A DNA stretch of 64,000 bases from Bacteroidota bacterium. Lineage in GTDB: Bacteria; Bacteroidota; Bacteroidia; Chitinophagales; JADIYW01. Under the pieces are notes generated by a model that worked only from the letters and a program-made list of their open reading frames with translations, was not told where the DNA came from and did not search any database. Where the stretch lies: assembly GCA_016705125.1 (NCBI GenBank), contig JADIYW010000028.1, forward strand, positions 124,001-188,000. Reading direction: 5' to 3'. This document shows, in pieces, positions 17,781 through 27,904 of the stretch. The number at the start of each line of letters is the position of its first letter. Position 1 is the first letter of the stretch. Both the position numbers and the translations under genes were made by a program.

Positions 17781-17998
17781 AAACTGTCAATAAACGCTTT
17801 TAGGTCATCGACTTTTACTTCTGTAAATTTACCTTCGGCAATTTGCTTTTTGCTTTTATTAATTTTTTCTACAAACTCAGGATTGTATGGTTTATCATTG
17901 GTAAGCTCAAATTTTATTTTAAGTGCTTTCATAAATGCCTTTAAAGCTTCAATTTGTACGGTATTATTGGTATAAGCTTTAATATTAATCGTTTCCAT
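17777..17998 (-). CDS. DUF2683-type antitoxin of the YoeB module
   Basis: This protein of about 73 residues starts at 17998 (METINIKAYTNNTVQIEALK); a longer in-frame start at 18067 has less support. The body is FMKALKIKFELTNDKPYNPE, then a Lys/Asp-rich tail ending VDDLKAFIDSL that should wrap the toxin. It precedes the toxin gene and overlaps it by four bases, the usual antitoxin-first coupling. Such modules autoregulate, but no clear operator was found upstream. Confidence 0.7.
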   Translation of the reverse strand: METINIKAYTNNTVQIEALKAFMKALKIKFELTNDKPYNPEFVEKINKSKKQIAEGKFTEVKVDDLKAFIDSL

Positions 17999-18293
17999 AA
18001 TTCGGCTGTTTTGATTGTTGTGATTTTTCGTTTCTCTGACTTTTTCCAAACTATCACCCATTTTCATAAAAATACATTTTACTATACAAATATAATAAAT
18101 AAGAACATTACTACCAATGATGTCCTTGAATAAAAAAATAATAATTCTATTTCTTCAATCTCTATAAAATCAGTCGGTCTGTGACCGAATTTATAAAGTT
18201 GTACAATGTGACTTCCAACTATTACGAGTAGGAAAAAATAAAAACGACAAAAATCATGCGAGGTTGTAAAAGGCGTTGTATACTTGTATTTTA

Positions 18294-18602
18294 TTAATTT
18301 TTAATATAAGCATCATTTGGATCTTGGTAGGCACAAATAACGGCTTCAATGAGTACCAAACGATTAAGCGTATCAATGGTATAGTGAATAAGATACGGAA
18401 ATACGCCAACTTGCCGACAATGAACATCTGCATAAAACACACGGTAATATGGATTTAGTTTAATGGATTTAAGTGTTTGAATAACGGTCTTATTAAAACG
18501 TTTACCAAGTCCAGCTTGTCGAGACTCATAATATTTCACAGCATTTGCCACATCGTCATAAAAACGAGATTGAAAATCGACTGTAAATGCCTTTTTAGCC
18601 AA
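18294..18602 (-). CDS. RelE/ParE family toxin
   Basis: It has 102 residues from a TTG start: FTVDFQSRFYDDVANAVKYY, SRQAGLGKRFNKTVIQTLKS, NPYYRVFYADVHCRQVGVFP, YLIHYTID. This is the ParE/RelE fold with the usual basic FPYLIHY strand. The start is chosen because the upstream antitoxin frame ends inside it (eight-base overlap). The target (ribosome or gyrase) cannot be told. Confidence 0.75.
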   Translation of the reverse strand: MAKKAFTVDFQSRFYDDVANAVKYYESRQAGLGKRFNKTVIQTLKSIKLNPYYRVFYADVHCRQVGVFPYLIHYTIDTLNRLVLIEAVICAYQDPNDAYIKN

Positions 18603-18760
18603 TCTTTTCTAATTTTTGCATCATTGTATTCCAGTCAATATAATCTTCACGCTTAGCGTTTTTACGTCGTTCAAGAACAATCTCTTTATGCCATTCAGGC
18701 ACTACTAAATCCTGTTCAATGATTTTTGAAGTTGAATATTCATAGTAAATATTTTATTGA
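18595..18760 (-). pseudogene. addiction-module antitoxin, 3' part only
   Basis: Reading toward the RelE/ParE toxin gives EYSTSKIIEQDLVVPEWHKE, IVLERRKNAKREDYIDWNTM, MQKLEKIG and a stop overlapping the toxin start. This is the C-terminal half of the 'putative addiction module component' antitoxins (EWHKEILxERxxxxxxxxxxDWxxxxxxL). An in-frame stop lies upstream (about 18755) and no start was found, so the N-terminal part is truncated or frame-broken here. Confidence 0.55.
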
Positions 18761-19010
18761 GAAACTATTTGTTCAATCTGTTTTTATTGATTATTACAAA
18801 AATAATCATTAGGAAAGAGAATAACAAGTGTTTTGGTTTTAATTATGTGGGAATCTTTTAATGGATAACTTGACATTTGTTTATTATATTTACCTAATTG
18901 ATTTAAAATGTCCAAGAAAAAATTATCTATTTAATCTCATCTATTGGCTCAAGTAAAAATTATTGCTACAATCCCTTTTTCTTGATTAATTTTATTACTT
19001 CGGGCATTTG
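18761..19010. other. intergenic stretch, no gene seen
   Basis: This AT-rich sequence lies between the broken antitoxin and the unknown gene. No conserved frame, RNA gene or repeat is recognised. The first part may hold the lost 5' end of the antitoxin. Confidence 0.4.
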
Positions 19011-19015
19011 AATTT

Positions 19016-19480
19016 AATATTTTTCAATTCTTTTCTGACTCTTCGTCACTCATTTTTTCTGAAAATATTTCTTCTTCCAATAAAAAATATTTTGGGTTAT
19101 TTAATATTTCTTTCTTGCCAACTCCTCACATTCAACGAATTTCTGTTCCTCAATATTCCAAGAAGCCAAAATTTTCTTAATCCTATAAAATAAAGAGGGA
19201 TAAATTTATCTAATGGATATTCACGGTTTATAATATATGAAGTTGGAAAATAAATAGTATTACCAACCGATTTTTTTCTTTTGTTTTTGTATGGCAAGTT
19301 AGTTGACAGTTCATCACACCCAGTTTTAGTTGTCGCGCAAACTCCTATTATCCAACCCTCATCAAGGTGATTTATTCCTAAGTTTTTATTACAAATCTCA
19401 ACTATTTTTGGTTCGACTAAATAACAAACCTGAAAATAGGTATCAGGGTCAGAATGAAAAGTACCGCTTATTAGTTCCAT
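19016..19480 (-). pseudogene. unknown protein, frameshifted
   Basis: The frame opens at 19480 (MELISGTFHSDPDTYFQVCY) and runs to about 19185. Two one-base shifts then restore a consistent acidic C-terminus: RKILASWNIEEQKFVECEEL, ILNNPKYFLLEEEIFSEKMS and a stop. The total is about 153 residues, probably cytosolic, with no signal peptide or membrane segment. I do not recognise the family. The Cys-rich WIIGVCATTKTGCDEL part is notable but has no clear motif. It follows the toxin modules and precedes a tRNA. Confidence 0.4.
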
Positions 19481-19682
19481 ATTTTTATTTTAACTTTTTC
19501 TGCTCTTTAAATTTCTCCTAACATTTTAAAACGAACTATTTAATTTAAAACATTTTTCAACGTAAAAATTAAAATAACATATTTTTCAAAACTATTATAA
19601 ATTCATTAAACCTACTTTTAAACCCCTCTCAATGAATAGCAAATGATTTATTAAAAAACTAAAAGAAAATTTTGCCATAAAC

Positions 19683-19718
19683 AAAAAAAAAGGAAAGACT
19701 TTCATCTTTCCTTTTTCT
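19683..19718 (-). terminator. Rho-independent terminator downstream of tRNA-Val
   Basis: On the minus strand AAAGGAAAGA, a six-base loop, then TCTTTCCTTT form a ten-base stem followed by a T tract. It begins a few bases after the tRNA 3' end. Confidence 0.75.
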
Positions 19719-19721
19719 TTG

Positions 19722-19796
19722 TGGGCGCACACGGGTTCGAACCGCGGACCCCCTGCTTGTAAGGCAGGTGCTCTGAACCAGCTGAGCTATGCGCCC
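19722..19796 (-). tRNA. tRNA-Val (anticodon TAC)
   Basis: A complete cloverleaf: acceptor GGGCGCA paired with TGCGCCC plus discriminator A, D arm GCTCAGCTGGTTCAGAGC, anticodon stem-loop CCTGC-CTTACAA-GCAGG (anticodon TAC), and T arm ending GGTTCGAACC. No CCA is encoded. It reads GTA and probably other GTN codons. A terminator follows directly. Confidence 0.95.
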
Positions 19797-19874
19797 TCAC
19801 AATTGAGAGTGCAAATATAAGAACCTTATTTTAATTTCCAAGTTAACAAAAGGTAAAATCAAACTTTTTCTTTT

Positions 19875-20820
19875 CTATTGTTGTTGTTGACTTTGTATAT
19901 GGATTACAGGCATTGGTTCTTTTAGTCCATCGCCATTTACCAATTGAACCGCTGTTTCATCTTCAAATACTGTCCCATCTTCATATCCAACGGATACATA
20001 TACCATCATTTCCTGATACGCTGGCCTTTAAATGTTCCTTTCACTGAAGTGCAATCGGTAAAATCTCTGCCTACCGCTAATTGTATATGGTTTTCGTTTG
20101 CATAACAGTTGTTGGTCGGGTCGAGTCCTACCACCCCAAGTTGGGAATGAATGCTTCCAACCCAAGCGCGTGTGTTGCTCCTTCTCCCTCATCCCATTTT
20201 TGTTTGGACAATATATCCACTAACATACCTACAAGGAATGCTAAGGGTGCGCAATAATTGTAAAGCACATGGGCAAAGTCCCTGGAAAACACCCGTTCTT
20301 AAAGATAGCACTTGATCCACTGTGGTTTCAATGGTAGTTATCCCTTTCACATACTTGAAGTTATCAAATATATATTGCGAACACCCTTTGAAATAGCAAG
20401 TGGTGTGAAATTATTTGCTAAAACCTCCTCTAATATTTTATTTATTTCAGGTTGCAATTTAATGGATTCCTTTTGCGCCAAATCTAATAAAATGATGTCC
20501 TTTTGAATCAATTTATTTAATAAAATCAAATCGGTCGGTTTGGAAAGCGATTCATCAATTTCAATCGGAGTTGTTTTGGCAATTAACCTACTATCTATTA
20601 TTAATTCATCGTGCGGATGTGCCACTGTAAAGCAGCCCACTGTATTGCCCCAATAATCGTAATGTTTATTTACATTGGGTTCATCTGTGATTACCATTTC
20701 ATGACTCAATATTTCTTGTCCTGCCTTATTATATGGGTAGATTTTTATCTGATTAGCACTTTCTCGTATCGACCTATCGTATTTGTATTTGGTAATATGG
20801 TGTATTTTATAAATTGGCAT
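19875..20820 (-). pseudogene. transglutaminase-like family protein, frameshifted, catalytic Cys codon altered
   Basis: The N-terminal domain is the bacterial transglutaminase-associated beta domain (YKIHHITKYKYDRSIRESAN, YDYWGNTVGCFTVAHPHDEL). The transglutaminase core follows in shifted frames: DQVLSLRTGV, QDFAHVLYNYCAPLAFLVGM, THA, then GLDPTNNCYANENHIQLAVG and ending EPMPVIHIQSQQQQ. Breaks lie near 20355, 20285 and 20165. The usual GVCQDFAH reads GVFQDFAH here, so the nucleophile is missing as written, although the His and Asp positions remain. It is third in the conserved operon ATP-grasp / alpha-E / transglutaminase, suspected to make or modify a peptide-like product. Confidence 0.75.
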
Positions 20821-20837
20821 AATTTGATTTTGAATGA

Positions 20838-21520
20838 TTAATGGTAAGCAAAATACACTTTAGATAATTGGCTACTAAATGTATAAACATCATTATTTAT
20901 TTCCCTTAGAAAATTATGCAATCCAATTTTCGAAATCGTTTCCAAATCAGAATATTCAATTCTACTCCTTAATCTTCCTATAATTTTTTCTAAAACCATA
21001 TCATCTTCTCCTTTTTCAAGTACAATTTTTTCTAGTATATGGCTCATTTTTTTTATAGAATATAAAATGGAACGCGGAAAATTGGTATTCATTACAATCA
21101 TATCGAGTACATTTTGTGTTTGCAAACCAATATGGTATGTTTTCATATAATATCCATACCCCGATACCGATAATAACAAATTTTCCAATAGGGAATATCA
21201 AAAGGGTTTTCTAAATCGTAAGAAATGTCATTTCCCCTTGCGTTCTCACGGGCTTTTGTAATAATAGAACGTACCGAATTACTATTCGTTTTATCCGTAA
21301 TCATATATAGGAGCGCCGCTTGAGTATTGTCTTTTATTAATTCAATTTTTTCAGGCGCTAAAGCCGTAAATAATTTCAAAACAGGCGCCCAATTATAGGA
21401 TTCATTTTCGGATCCATCCAAGGAAGTTACATAATTTATCTTCAACATGCGCATCATTCCTTCTGCCCTTTCCACATATCTATTCATCCAAAACATGGAT
21501 TCTGCAATTCTACTTAACAT
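20838..21520 (-). pseudogene. alpha-E domain protein, frameshifted and internally shortened
   Basis: It opens with the strongly conserved MLSRIAESMFWMNRYVERAE and then SIITKARENARG. After a shift near 21150 it continues with YYMKTYHIGLQTQNVLDMIV and NTNFPRSILYSIKKM, the second alpha-E repeat. Full-length members have about 310 residues; here only about 227 codons are present, and roughly 80-90 residues between the two repeats are missing. It lies 17 bases before the transglutaminase gene and follows the ATP-grasp gene. Function is unknown but it is tightly linked to these partners. Confidence 0.72.
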
Positions 21521-21588
21521 ATTTCATCGTTTTTAAAAACTAGGGTTTATAATCACAAATTTTATACAATACAAAAAATTTATTTTTA

Positions 21589-23019
21589 CTAATCAATTAT
21601 CCAAGTATCCTTACTTCCGCCGCCTTGAGAGGAGTTTACCACTAAGGAATTTTCTTTCAAAGCCACCCTTGTAAGTCCTCCTGGAACCAGTTTTATTCCA
21701 TCTGGGCCACAGAGTGCATAAGGCCTTAAATCTATGTGACGTGGCACCAATTTTCCATTTATAAAACAAGGAACCGTGGAAATTTTAATAGTTGGTTGAG
21801 CAATATAAGACCGAGGGTCTTTTAAAATGGCCGTTTTGAAATCATTAATTTCTTCATCGCTTGCCGTTTCGCCCATCAGCATGCCATAACCTCCCGACTC
21901 GTTGGTCTTTTAATGACCATTTTATCCATATTATCAAACGCATATTTTCGTTCTTCCTCCACTTCCATTCTATAGGTAGGTACATTTTTCAGCAAAGGTT
22001 CTCATTCAAATAATACTTTATCATATCAGGCACATATGTATAAATAGCTTTATCATCAGCTACTCCATTTCCCATAGCATTTATGATGGCTACATTGCCT
22101 TTCGATAAGCTGAAATCAAACCAGGAACACCTAATAATGAATCAGGACGGCAAACCAAAGGATCCAAAAACTCGTCATCCACTCTTCGATAAATTACATC
22201 TACTTGCTTTAATCCTTTGGTTGTTTTCATATAAACCTTATGATTATTCACCAATAAATCTCTACCTTCAACAATTTCAACACCCATATATCTGGCCAAA
22301 AATGTATGCTCAAAATAAGCTGAATTATAAATGCCTGGTGTGAGCAAAACAATATTAGGATTTTGGATTTGTTTGGGCGCCAATGAAATGAGAATATTAT
22401 GTAATAAAATAGGGTAATCGGATACTTTTTTTACATTGTACTCACTCATTAATTCTGGAAAAATTCTTTTCGTAACTTCTCTATTTTCAAGCATATACGA
22501 AATACCAGAAGGCGTTCTTAGGTTGTCTTCCAAAACATAATAAGTACCATCCGAATCGCGAACCAAATCAATACCTGCAATATGAACATAAATATCGTAG
22601 GGTACTTGAATACCGAAAACTTCGCGATTATAATGAGGACATGAAACAATTAAACTGGCAGGAAGGATGCCATCGTTGATTATATTTTGTTGATTATAAA
22701 TATCTTTTAAAAATAAATTGAGCGCTTTTAATCGCTGAGCCACCCCAATTTCCAAAAAATTCCATTCACTAGAAGTAATAATTCTTGGAATGATATCAAA
22801 TGGAAAAATCCGTTCTATTCCATCTTCATTTTCGTTGTAAACAGTAAAAGTAATACCTTGATTCATGAACAACTTCTTAGCTATTTCCTCCTTTTTATTT
22901 AATACTTCTAAATCAATATTATTTAATTGACGAAAAATCGGTTGATAATGATCCCTTATTTCACCGTTTGGAAAAGCCATTTCATCCCAAAAATTAGGTC
23001 GCGTTGCATATTTTTTCAA
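21589..23019 (-). pseudogene. circularly permuted ATP-grasp family protein, frameshifted
   Basis: The reconstructed product is about 475 residues. It begins ATRPNFWDEMAFPNGEIRDH, with GITFTVYNENEDGIERIFPF, IAGIDLVRDSDGTYYVLEDN, LRTPSGISYMLENREVTKRI, VDVIYRRVDDEFLDPL, KRPTSRGGYGMLMGE and RHIDLRPYALCG, which are all family landmarks. Breaks lie near 22090, 22005 and 21895. ATP-grasp enzymes ligate a carboxylate to an amine; this permuted family is always found with alpha-E and transglutaminase-like genes and has no settled product. It is the first gene of that operon. Confidence 0.8.
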
Positions 23020-23183
23020 AAATCATAGGTCAATCCTTTATTAAAAGCACATTATACTATTTTTTATTGAAATTTTTCCCAAAACAATAAAAATCAAAGC
23101 GAATTAATAAAAAAATAAATATATTTATTTATGTAATAAATTAATTATTTTCGGACTTTTTTAATTACTGCACCTAAATCAAC

Positions 23184-25042
23184 TTATTCCTTATCGAGCC
23201 ATTGTTTCCTTAGTTTGATTTGTTCAGAACTGGGTTTTTCAAATTCCGTAAGTTGATAAGGAATTATTGTTTCCACTTTTTTTGCTGGGGCACTCAAAGT
23301 TTTTGGTTTCCGCTTTTTCCCTTCACTTTTAGCTCTAAGTACTACAACTCTTATAGGTGCGCCATCATGTAAGTTTGCCAATAGCAATTCTTTAAATACT
23401 TTTAAATTTTTATACGAAATCCTCAATGCCATTTATAGACTTAATAATATCATTCTTTTTGTAACCCAACAATCGACCAAAATCATCCAATGACGATTCG
23501 CTATCAATCATAAACTTTCCAAGGCTCATGTCAAAACCAAGTTTATTAAACCCAAAAGAATAAGCCATTTTTTTGCCATTTTCAACATAATCCAAACCAA
23601 TCTTTACCCAGTCTGCTTTTAGTGGCAATGGATTGTTGCCTATACATATTTTTGTAAAAAAGTACCAATTTCAGGATAGGTAAGCCCAACAATTACGTCA
23701 AAAAGTTCATCATCTTTAAATGGCTGATCTTTTCCATATTTTAATGATAAATCTCTAATTAATTCCTGCAAACCATATGCTCCACCACTCAATTCTTTCA
23801 ACTCTATATCCAAACATAGATTAATCAATGCGCCCTTTTCATATACATTTAGGTACTCATCCTGATTTTCCAAACAAGTTAAACTCAATGTGGTAAATGG
23901 CAATGTATCATTGTGTCTTGTTTTAGAATTTTTTATTTACTAACAATTTCTTCCACATAATCCTTCATAGTTACCATACCTGATCGCAATTGTATGTATT
24001 TTGCATTATACTCTGTTGCTCCCTCATATAGCCATAGGTGTTTCGACATTTTGGGATTTTGAAAATCGAAATAACCAATTTCTTCTGAGTGTATATTAAG
24101 TGGTGTTATTATGTGTAAAAACTCATGTGATGCCACATCAGCCATATAATTTCAAATTCTACTTTTTGCAAAATAGGCATAAAATAAACAGAACTTGTGG
24201 CATGTTCTAATGCTCCAGAGCCGTACAAACCACCCGTTCTTTCGGCATTAGGGTCAAACAAATAAATTAAAAACGCTATATTTTTCATTGGCAATTTACC
24301 AAAAGATAAGATTCCGCTGCCAAAACAATTTTTGACAATCGCACACTTAATTCTTTTGCATATTTGCCATTATCTTCGCTATATACCGAAAAAAGCACCT
24401 CTGCTCCGCCTATCGATAATGTAGCAGTGTCGGCTTTACAATACATTATAGGCAGGTCAGCAAAATCATAATAATTATCTGCTCTAAAGCCATCCATATT
24501 TATTGACTTTTCACCCAAGTCAAAACTTTCCATTGCTGTACTGCCATAAAACCTTGTGGATGGGAAATAATTAATCTGAATGGAAGACTTAATTTATTTT
24601 CTAAATACCCAAACAATCCAAAGGTGTTTATTTGATAATTTTTGTTTGCATCAAAATTAACTCCAGCTGGTTGGAAAATAAAGTTATCTCCAGTGTCATC
24701 AAAACTGTCATCTATTTTGTATTCGATACTATATAATTTGCTTGCATTAAAAATCTTGATAGAATTTACATCAATATTACTTGTTTTCAATTTATTTCCT
24801 TGGGCATCAAAAGCAGTAAAATCTGACATAAATCGACCAAAATCATAAATAGAGTAAGTGCCAGGTACTATTTTGGGTAAATAAAAAACAACCTCATCCA
24901 TTTGGATCTTTGGTGTAAGCAATTTGACTTTAAGCTGGTCATTTTCCAACTTATTTAAATCTATTTCATATTGGTATTTGTCTTGTCCAAAACCAAATTG
25001 GCTAATAAAAATCAGCAATAAAATTAATACGGAATGTCTCAT
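23184..25042 (-). pseudogene. M61 (glycyl aminopeptidase-type) metallopeptidase with PDZ domain, frameshifted
   Basis: The signal peptide is VLILLLIFISQFGFGQ. The N-terminal beta domain carries VVFYLPKIVPGTYSIYDFGR, then GLYGSGALEHATSSVYF, the zinc site SHEFLHIITPLNIHSEEI (HExxH with a downstream Glu), and LWLYEGATEYNAKYIQLRSG. A PDZ-like part follows (KKNDIIKSINGIED) and a basic C-terminal tail. Total length of about 600 residues fits the family. The frame breaks near 24530, 24295, 24130, 23920, 23640 and 23425. It would be a periplasmic aminopeptidase acting on peptides. Confidence 0.78.
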
Positions 25043-25186
25043 TTTTTAAAAATTTTGACAAAGGTAATTTTTAAAAAATTAAGAAAATAGGATTAAGACA
25101 AATGTTAAAATTAATTAAGTTAAAAAATTAAGAAATATGTGTAAAATAAAATATATAAATTGTCGTTAGAATAAAAAAATTGCAGT

Positions 25187-26090
25187 ATGAAATTGTTAGC
25201 TATTATTACATTTTCCATGTTAACTTGTTTTGGATTTTACGAGCCAAAAGAAAATAAAACCATTAGACTTAAGGATGCTGTTGCCCAAAACTTAGTTCAA
25301 ACAACAATAGAGTATGCAGAACTCAACGCATTACGGAAAATCAGGTCTGTGATGGTCTTCAATACTTCTAAAGTCCAATAAATGTGGCAGTTCCAAATGG
25401 CGAATTATTTGAACCCACCGACCCAGAATATCAAAATATGGTGGTAACTGATGAGGCCATTTTGTTTTAAAAGCTGGTGAAGCCAAAAGAATGGATTTAT
25501 ATGCAATGTGTACAGAACCACATGATAGAGGTGCCGGAAAAGGAGTTACCTATAAAATTTCCAATACAAAAAACGAAAATTAAATCAATTGACTCAAAAC
25601 TGTCTGAACTGAAAGCTAGAAACGGAGGGTCAATATGCAGTGTGGGCTTTAATGGATAATGCTCGTGGATTAGAAACGGTTTATGGTGCTGACACCGTAT
25701 TGGCTTCCAATTTGAGGACATTTCTATCTACTCTAACAGGCAAAAATTACCCGATCCAAAACTTTTATTGGGCTACTCTTCCAACTTTACTCCCCCTCCT
25801 GCTATATCAAAGGAAAACCATGCGAGGAAGTTTTGATTTCAACCACTCAAACCCTAAAATATAAGTGTTGGCATGTTCAATACTGCTGGCACTTTGGTTC
25901 GAGAATTGTATCGGGAATCGAATGTAAAACCAGATTCAAAAACTCAATTTTGAATTTGATAGTCAAACCTACACAGATGACACCTATAATTTTATTTAAT
26001 TGCAGACGGCAAAATAGACTAAAAATTCAAATAAAGCCAAATGAAATTAGAAAAAAGCAATTGAGCAAGGTGGCGGACAACATTAAATAA
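25187..26090 (+). pseudogene. secreted protein of unknown function, heavily frame-disrupted
   Basis: It starts with a signal peptide (KLLAIITFSMLTCFGFYEPK). Continuing through several shifts gives NVAVPNGELFEPTDPEYQNM, GEAKRMDLYAMCTEPHDRGA, GKGVTYKISNTKNE, and EGQYAVWALMDNARGLETVY. The ordered beta-rich part followed by QYAVWALMD resembles secreted Bacteroidota proteins of unknown role. At least four frame breaks occur and the 3' end is not clear. It is on the opposite strand from M61, which diverges from it. Confidence 0.4.
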
Positions 26091-26092
26091 CC

Positions 26093-26754
26093 ATGTTTTG
26101 CAAATTGTAAAAATGTCAAAATATTAAATTCTTCCTAGCTTTATGTCTATTTTGCTGCATGTCTCTTTTCATAAATTGTGAAAAACCAACCACTGTAACC
26201 AAAACAAACAACCTCCAAAAACAAAAACCATTATTATTCAGCCATTTGAAGATATGCCAGCTGCATTGACGAATAAAATTTATAATCAATTATTAGTTGT
26301 TTATCCAAATATTGTTTTGTCAGAGCCTATAAAATTTCCAAAAACGCATATTACAAATTAAGAAATAGATATAGAGTAGATACAATAATTTCTTTTTAAG
26401 AACTGAAGCACTATAGAAAAGTGTAATGATAGGCATTACAACAAAAGACATAAGCACGACAAAAGGCAAAATACCAGATTGGGGCGTGATGGGTTTGGGA
26501 TATAGACCTTAGAATGCTTGTGTTGCATCTACATTCCGATTGGAAAAAGAAAACTTGCTGAACAATTCTATAAAGTTTGCTTGCATGAAATTGGGCATAC
26601 TCAAGACCTAAAGCATTGCCCTGATCAGAGTTGTATTATGAGAGCTGCAGAAGGTAAAATCACTTGGATGAACTCAAGGGATTCTGTGGTAGTTGTACAA
26701 AAAAATGCAAAAAAAGGGTTGGAAGTTAGAATGATTGTTTTTCGATTCAAATAA
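26093..26754 (+). pseudogene. archaemetzincin-like (M54) zinc-protease lipoprotein, frameshifted
   Basis: After a lipoprotein-like leader (ALCLFCCMSLFINC, Cys) the frames give IIIQPFEDMPAALTNKIYNQ, then RNRYRVDTIISFLR, IGITTKDISTTKGKIPDWGV, ACVASTFRL, and finally CLHEIGHTQDLKHCPDQSCI. The last matches the archaemetzincin zinc site HExxHxxGxxHCx4CxM, with Asp in place of the Gly. The second Cys pair of classic archaemetzincins is not seen. At least four frame breaks and an in-frame stop at about 26510 interrupt it. It is next to another broken secreted-protein gene. Confidence 0.6.
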
Positions 26755-26809
26755 TTAATTACTAAAGGCAGAATTAATTCTATATTTGAGCCTTAGAAGA
26801 AAAGACAAA

Positions 26810-27883
26810 TTGGAAGAGCAAAAATACCAAAGGTTAGATTATTTAGATGCACTACGTGGCTTAGCTGCAATTTCTGTTTTTTTTATCATTTTTTTGGCTG
26901 GAAATGGGAAAAAACGAGTTATTTTCATGCAAGTGCTTTGTATTTAATGGAAGTGATGCCGTTTCGTTTTTCTTTGTATTAAGTGGGTTTGTGCTTTCAT
27001 TCGCTTTTATTCAGCGAAATGAGCCAATTCCGCTTAAGAAATTTATTGTAAAACGCTTATTACGTTTATACCCAGCTTATCTCTGCGTTGTGTTTTTAAA
27101 CTACCTCTATTGGAATAGGTACGCATTAGATTTAAAATTGCTAAATGATATTTTTTATTTAAATGGCCAACAATTATGGCAAGAATTAATTTTGGTAAGA
27201 GGAAACCATAAATTTTATATTCCGGGTTGGACACTTGAGGTAGAAATGGCTTTGTCTCTATTAGTGCCTTTTTTGGTCATTTTGGGTCGAAATAACGTAA
27301 AATATCTTTGGTTTTTACTCCCCATTTCAATATTTATGGGAGGTAGTATTTCCATTTTTATTTTCCATTTTATACTTGGTGTATTACCTCGCATACTATT
27401 ATCCAAAAATAACTGAATACAATATAAAAACGCATAAGTGGTATAAAATAGATGGCTTATTTATATTGCTATTTTTCTTTATTTTCAATACGTCAAATAG
27501 ACAAAATTTCTCCCATCGATCCATCATTTATGAATTTATTAAAGTTTTTAGGCATTGATTTCTTTCATTTTACTGGCTTTGCAGCAGCTTGTATTATTCT
27601 AATTGCCTTACAAAACAAATCCCTTCAGAAAATAATACAAATAAAACCATTTTTGTTTTTAGGCAAAATATCTTATAGCATTTATCTTATGCATTGGCTA
27701 ATAGTGGTATATATTATGGAGCATTGGGAAAAATGGTTACAACTATTTCCAACTCCACAAATTACCTTTTTCGCGATGCTGCTTATTTCTTTTTTGGCTA
27801 CTATAATTTCTGCGACAATGCTGTATTATACTGTAGAGCGTCCATTTATTAATTTGGGTAAGAAGATAATCTCTAAAAGCTAA
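26810..27883 (+). pseudogene. acyltransferase-3 (OafA/YrhL-like) membrane protein, frameshifted
   Basis: From a TTG start the product begins EEQKYQRLDYLDALRGLAAI, the hallmark of acyltransferase 3 with its Arg. It continues with SGFVLSFAFIQRNEPIPLKK, VKRLLRLYPAYLCVVFLNYL, GWTLEVEMALSLLVPFL, LFLGKISYSIYLMHWLIVVY and YYTVERPFINLGKK. Breaks lie near 26890-26950, near 27385 and near 27460. About ten membrane helices are expected. Such proteins O-acetylate surface sugars such as O-antigen or peptidoglycan. Confidence 0.8.
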
Positions 27884-27904
27884 ATAAAACTTTTCGTTTT
27901 TATT

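Noticed and set aside
17100..19680. Possible insertion sequence or prophage behind the toxin-antitoxin cluster
   Set aside because: No transposase, integrase or terminal inverted repeats were found.
19722..19796. tRNA as an attachment site of an integrated element
   Set aside because: No integrase and no second copy of the tRNA 3' end was seen in the window.
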